The position numbers and the translations under genes are program-made. Below the pieces are notes generated by a model. That model did no database searches and was not told the DNA's origin. It saw nothing but the letters and a program-made list of their open reading frames with translations. A stretch of 64,000 nt of DNA from JABMMZ01 sp040403495 (lineage in GTDB: Bacteria; Bacteroidota; Bacteroidia; NS11-12g; UBA955). The DNA lies in assembly GCA_040403495.1 (NCBI GenBank), contig JBBAKM010000001.1:62001-126000 (forward strand), in the 5' to 3' direction. This document shows, in pieces, positions 61,959 to 64,000 of the stretch. The number at the start of each line of letters is the position of its first letter. Within the stretch, counting starts at the first letter, position 1.

Positions 61959-63344
61959 ATGACCTTTAACTCCATTCCATTTGTTTTATTTGTTCTGCTT
62001 TTTTTTCTTGTTTGGGCAAGAATAAAGCAAAATAACACACTTAAATGGTTGTGGATTGTGTTAATGTCTTCTGTGTTTTATGCATGGTGGGATTGGCGTT
62101 TTTTAATTATCCTTTTTGCTACAGGGGCTATTGATTATTACACGGGAAATAAAATTATAAAAAACCCACAATACAAAAAAGTATGGCTGTGGGTTTCTTT
62201 GGGTTCCAATATTCTCTCTTTAGTAGCCTTTAAATACAGCGCTTGGCTTGCCGGTCTGTTTGATCAGTTGTTTCATACTCAAGTTGCCCAAGCATTGCCC
62301 GCATTTACATTGGTTGTGCCCGTTGGAATTAGTTTTTATACTTTCAATTCCATGAGCTATGCCATCGATTTGTACAGGGGGAAAGCAAAAACAGCAGACT
62401 CTTTGCTTCATTTTTTTGCATTTATTTCCTTTTTCCCTCATTTAGTTGCTGGTCCCATTATTCGTGCTAAAGATATTTTAGGTCAATTAAGCCGAAATGC
62501 TACTGTGAACTATTTACAAATCCTTAATGGGGTGAAAATAATTATTTGGGGCTTTTTTCAAAAAATGGTATTGGCAGATAATTTAGCTGTTTTTGTGAAT
62601 GAAAAATTTCAAGATGTAAATGCCACAAATGATTCACTCACTTGGTGGCTTTGTATGCTCGGTTTTACTTTCCAAATCTATTTCGACTTTAATGGCTATT
62701 CTACTATAGCACGTGGATTGGCAAAATGTTGCGGTATTCATTTTAAGCTCAATTTCAATCAGCCCTATCGCGCTCTTTCTTTTCGTTCATTTTGGCAAAA
62801 ATGGCATATTTCGCTCTCTAGCTTTTTTAAGGATTATGTCTACAAATCATTAGGAGGTAATAAAGGGAACAGGTGGCAAACCGAAATCAATAAGTGGACT
62901 ACTATGCTCGTTTCCGGAATATGGCACGGTGCCAATTTAACATTCTTGTTTTGGGGAGCTATTCACGCATTTTTTCTTACGGTAGAATCATTATTTAAAG
63001 CCAAATTTAAAGTCAAAATTCCTTCTTTTTTGTCTGCTTTTATAGTAATGCTTGGGGTTGTTTTAGCTTGGGTGTTTTTTAGAGCCAATACTGTGTCAGA
63101 CGCCGTTTATGTGTTAGAGAAAATGCTGATTTTTAATTCTAATATTGAGGTAAAAACAGTTCTTTTGAGCAATGTGTTTATCTGGTTAGTCGTCTCTTTG
63201 GTGGTCGTTTATGGTCCTCGTAAAGTAAATGTATTTGGCTTGCAAAAGCAGGTTGTTGTACAGTCGCTTTTTTGGGGACTATTATTGCTTTCATGTATTT
63301 ATCTTCGTGGTCCTGAACAACAATTTATTTATTTCCAATTCTAA
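61959..63344 (+). CDS. MBOAT-family O-acyltransferase (AlgI/DltB-like)
   Basis: 461 residues, about ten membrane helices. Family signatures: YAWWDWRFLIILFATGAIDYYTGNKI, PVGISFYTFNSMSYAIDLYRG, FFPHLVAGPIIRAKD, and the catalytic His in VSGIWHGANLTFLFWGAIHA. It transfers acyl groups across the membrane to a surface glycan, usually with an AlgJ/AlgX- or SGNH-type partner, which is the next gene. It begins one base after the nitroreductase stop. Confidence 0.93.
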   Translation: MTFNSIPFVLFVLLFFLVWARIKQNNTLKWLWIVLMSSVFYAWWDWRFLIILFATGAIDYYTGNKIIKNPQYKKVWLWVSLGSNILSLVAFKYSAWLAGLFDQLFHTQVAQALPAFTLVVPVGISFYTFNSMSYAIDLYRGKAKTADSLLHFFAFISFFPHLVAGPIIRAKDILGQLSRNATVNYLQILNGVKIIIWGFFQKMVLADNLAVFVNEKFQDVNATNDSLTWWLCMLGFTFQIYFDFNGYSTIARGLAKCCGIHFKLNFNQPYRALSFRSFWQKWHISLSSFFKDYVYKSLGGNKGNRWQTEINKWTTMLVSGIWHGANLTFLFWGAIHAFFLTVESLFKAKFKVKIPSFLSAFIVMLGVVLAWVFFRANTVSDAVYVLEKMLIFNSNIEVKTVLLSNVFIWLVVSLVVVYGPRKVNVFGLQKQVVVQSLFWGLLLLSCIYLRGPEQQFIYFQF

Positions 63345-64000
63345 TGAATTCAGCTCAATTCAAAATAAAACAAGCTTTTAACACAATCTTCGGAATTGTA
63401 TTGGTGTTTATTTTGGGATTGACATTGCTAGTTTGGGGAGGGCCACATCAAGCTTCTAATAAAATGATGAGTGAAGCTTTTTGGGCCAATAAGTTGGTAA
63501 ATGCTCCTGTGTATGACATAGTCGTGGTTGGAGATTCAAGAGTTTATAGAGGAATAAATCCGCAAATAATTGAGCAACAATTTAAGTCGAAAGTTCGTTG
63601 TTTTAATTTTGGTTTTAGTAGCGCTGGACTAGATACCATTTTACTTAATGAAGCCTGTAAAAAACTAAAAAGCAGCGGTATGAAAACCCTATTAATTGGC
63701 GTTTCTGTGAATAGTTTTTACCCCCATGCTTTAAAAAATCAACATTTTAAGGAGTGGCAGCAAAAACCCAAAAAAGAATTGTGGATTAAGCGCCATTTAT
63801 ACCCGCATTTAAGTCAACTAAGCCCTTACGCTCTCTCAGATTTGTATCATTTGGGGACTAATAACCAGTATTACGAGTTTTTTAAACCCCAAAGTGGATT
63901 TGTGTATTCCTGTAAATTGCCTATCGATACCAATTCAGCCATACAACCTTACCGACAGTATTTTGAACGAACCCAATGTTCTGATATAGCGGTCAATTTG
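63344..64000 (+). CDS. SGNH/AlgJ-like acyltransferase partner (3' truncated)
   Basis: 219 codons to the window end, no stop. ATG overlaps the MBOAT stop as TAATG. One N-terminal membrane helix (IFGIVLVFILGLTLLVWGG), then a periplasmic domain with VVGDSRVYRGINP, the GDS motif carrying the SGNH nucleophile, and CFNFGFSSAGLDTILLNEA. Together with the MBOAT protein it would acylate a surface polysaccharide. Catalytic Asp/His would lie beyond the window. Confidence 0.82.
   Translation, partial: MNSAQFKIKQAFNTIFGIVLVFILGLTLLVWGGPHQASNKMMSEAFWANKLVNAPVYDIVVVGDSRVYRGINPQIIEQQFKSKVRCFNFGFSSAGLDTILLNEACKKLKSSGMKTLLIGVSVNSFYPHALKNQHFKEWQQKPKKELWIKRHLYPHLSQLSPYALSDLYHLGTNNQYYEFFKPQSGFVYSCKLPIDTNSAIQPYRQYFERTQCSDIAVNL

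Overview
The window is AT-rich chromosomal DNA from a member of the Bacteroidota, probably free-living or aquatic; I cannot fix the order. Three things point there. Promoters of the TAnnTTTG (-7) type sit close to start codons (tRNA-Asp, sucA, gltX, gpmI, folP, polA, yefM). Families typical of the phylum occur: a DUF4270 lipoprotein next to a truncated GT5 glycogen-synthase-like protein, many short Lxx(S/G)C lipoproteins, and an arginase-fold protein with a degenerate metal site. The GC content and codon use also fit. One run of 100 N (6002-6101) marks a scaffold join, so the piece is a draft assembly or MAG.

Layout. 1-5.5 kb: 3' part of dusB, an O-methyltransferase, an EI24/CysZ-type membrane protein, the GT5-like protein, the DUF4270 lipoprotein and a DAHP synthase. 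5.6-6.2 kb: one intact tRNA-Asp(GTC) flanked by two broken copies that carry a palindromic insert, plus the assembly gap. 6.3-8.6 kb: small envelope proteins, then a repeat-rich intergenic stretch running into polA. 11.4-18.1 kb: a minus-strand surface-polysaccharide cluster (WecB-type epimerase, CgeB-like glycosyltransferase, FkbM methyltransferase, hexapeptide acetyltransferase, WbsX-type protein, flippase). 18.1-34.6 kb: housekeeping genes (sucA, polyprenyl synthase, pgk, pyrR-like, suhB-like, gpmI, comB) mixed with lipoproteins and outer-membrane proteins.

34.7-40.25 kb is the accessory island. Five genes or gene pairs of mostly unknown function, including a higBA toxin-antitoxin pair, all read on the minus strand. 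They are separated by long imperfect hairpins ending in GTTRRRY/RYYYAAC-like boxes. I read this as an array of integron gene cassettes without an integrase (a CALIN). An IS1182-type element (37710-39473) with a 5-bp target duplication sits exactly in the recombination box of one attC. A palindrome found in one attC loop also sits inside the broken tRNA-Asp copies, and a second palindrome is shared by the polA upstream region and the transposase gene.

40.3-64 kb: saccharopine-dehydrogenase-like enzyme, ZIP transporter, folP, a biotin carboxylase, a yefM-yoeB pair, a TlpA-like thioredoxin lipoprotein or secreted protein, a gltX operon with a stand-alone B12-binding subunit, phenylacetyl-CoA epoxidase subunits paaABC, creD, tadA, a two-component system with a TPR histidine kinase and NarL-type regulator, an EamA transporter, a nitroreductase, and an MBOAT acyltransferase followed by an SGNH/AlgJ-like gene cut by the window end. 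The housekeeping genes cover central carbon metabolism (sucA, pgk, gpmI, aroF), translation and tRNA modification (gltX, tadA, dusB), replication and repair (polA), folate, isoprenoid and fatty-acid synthesis, and envelope building. All functions are assigned by reading motifs; no database search was run.
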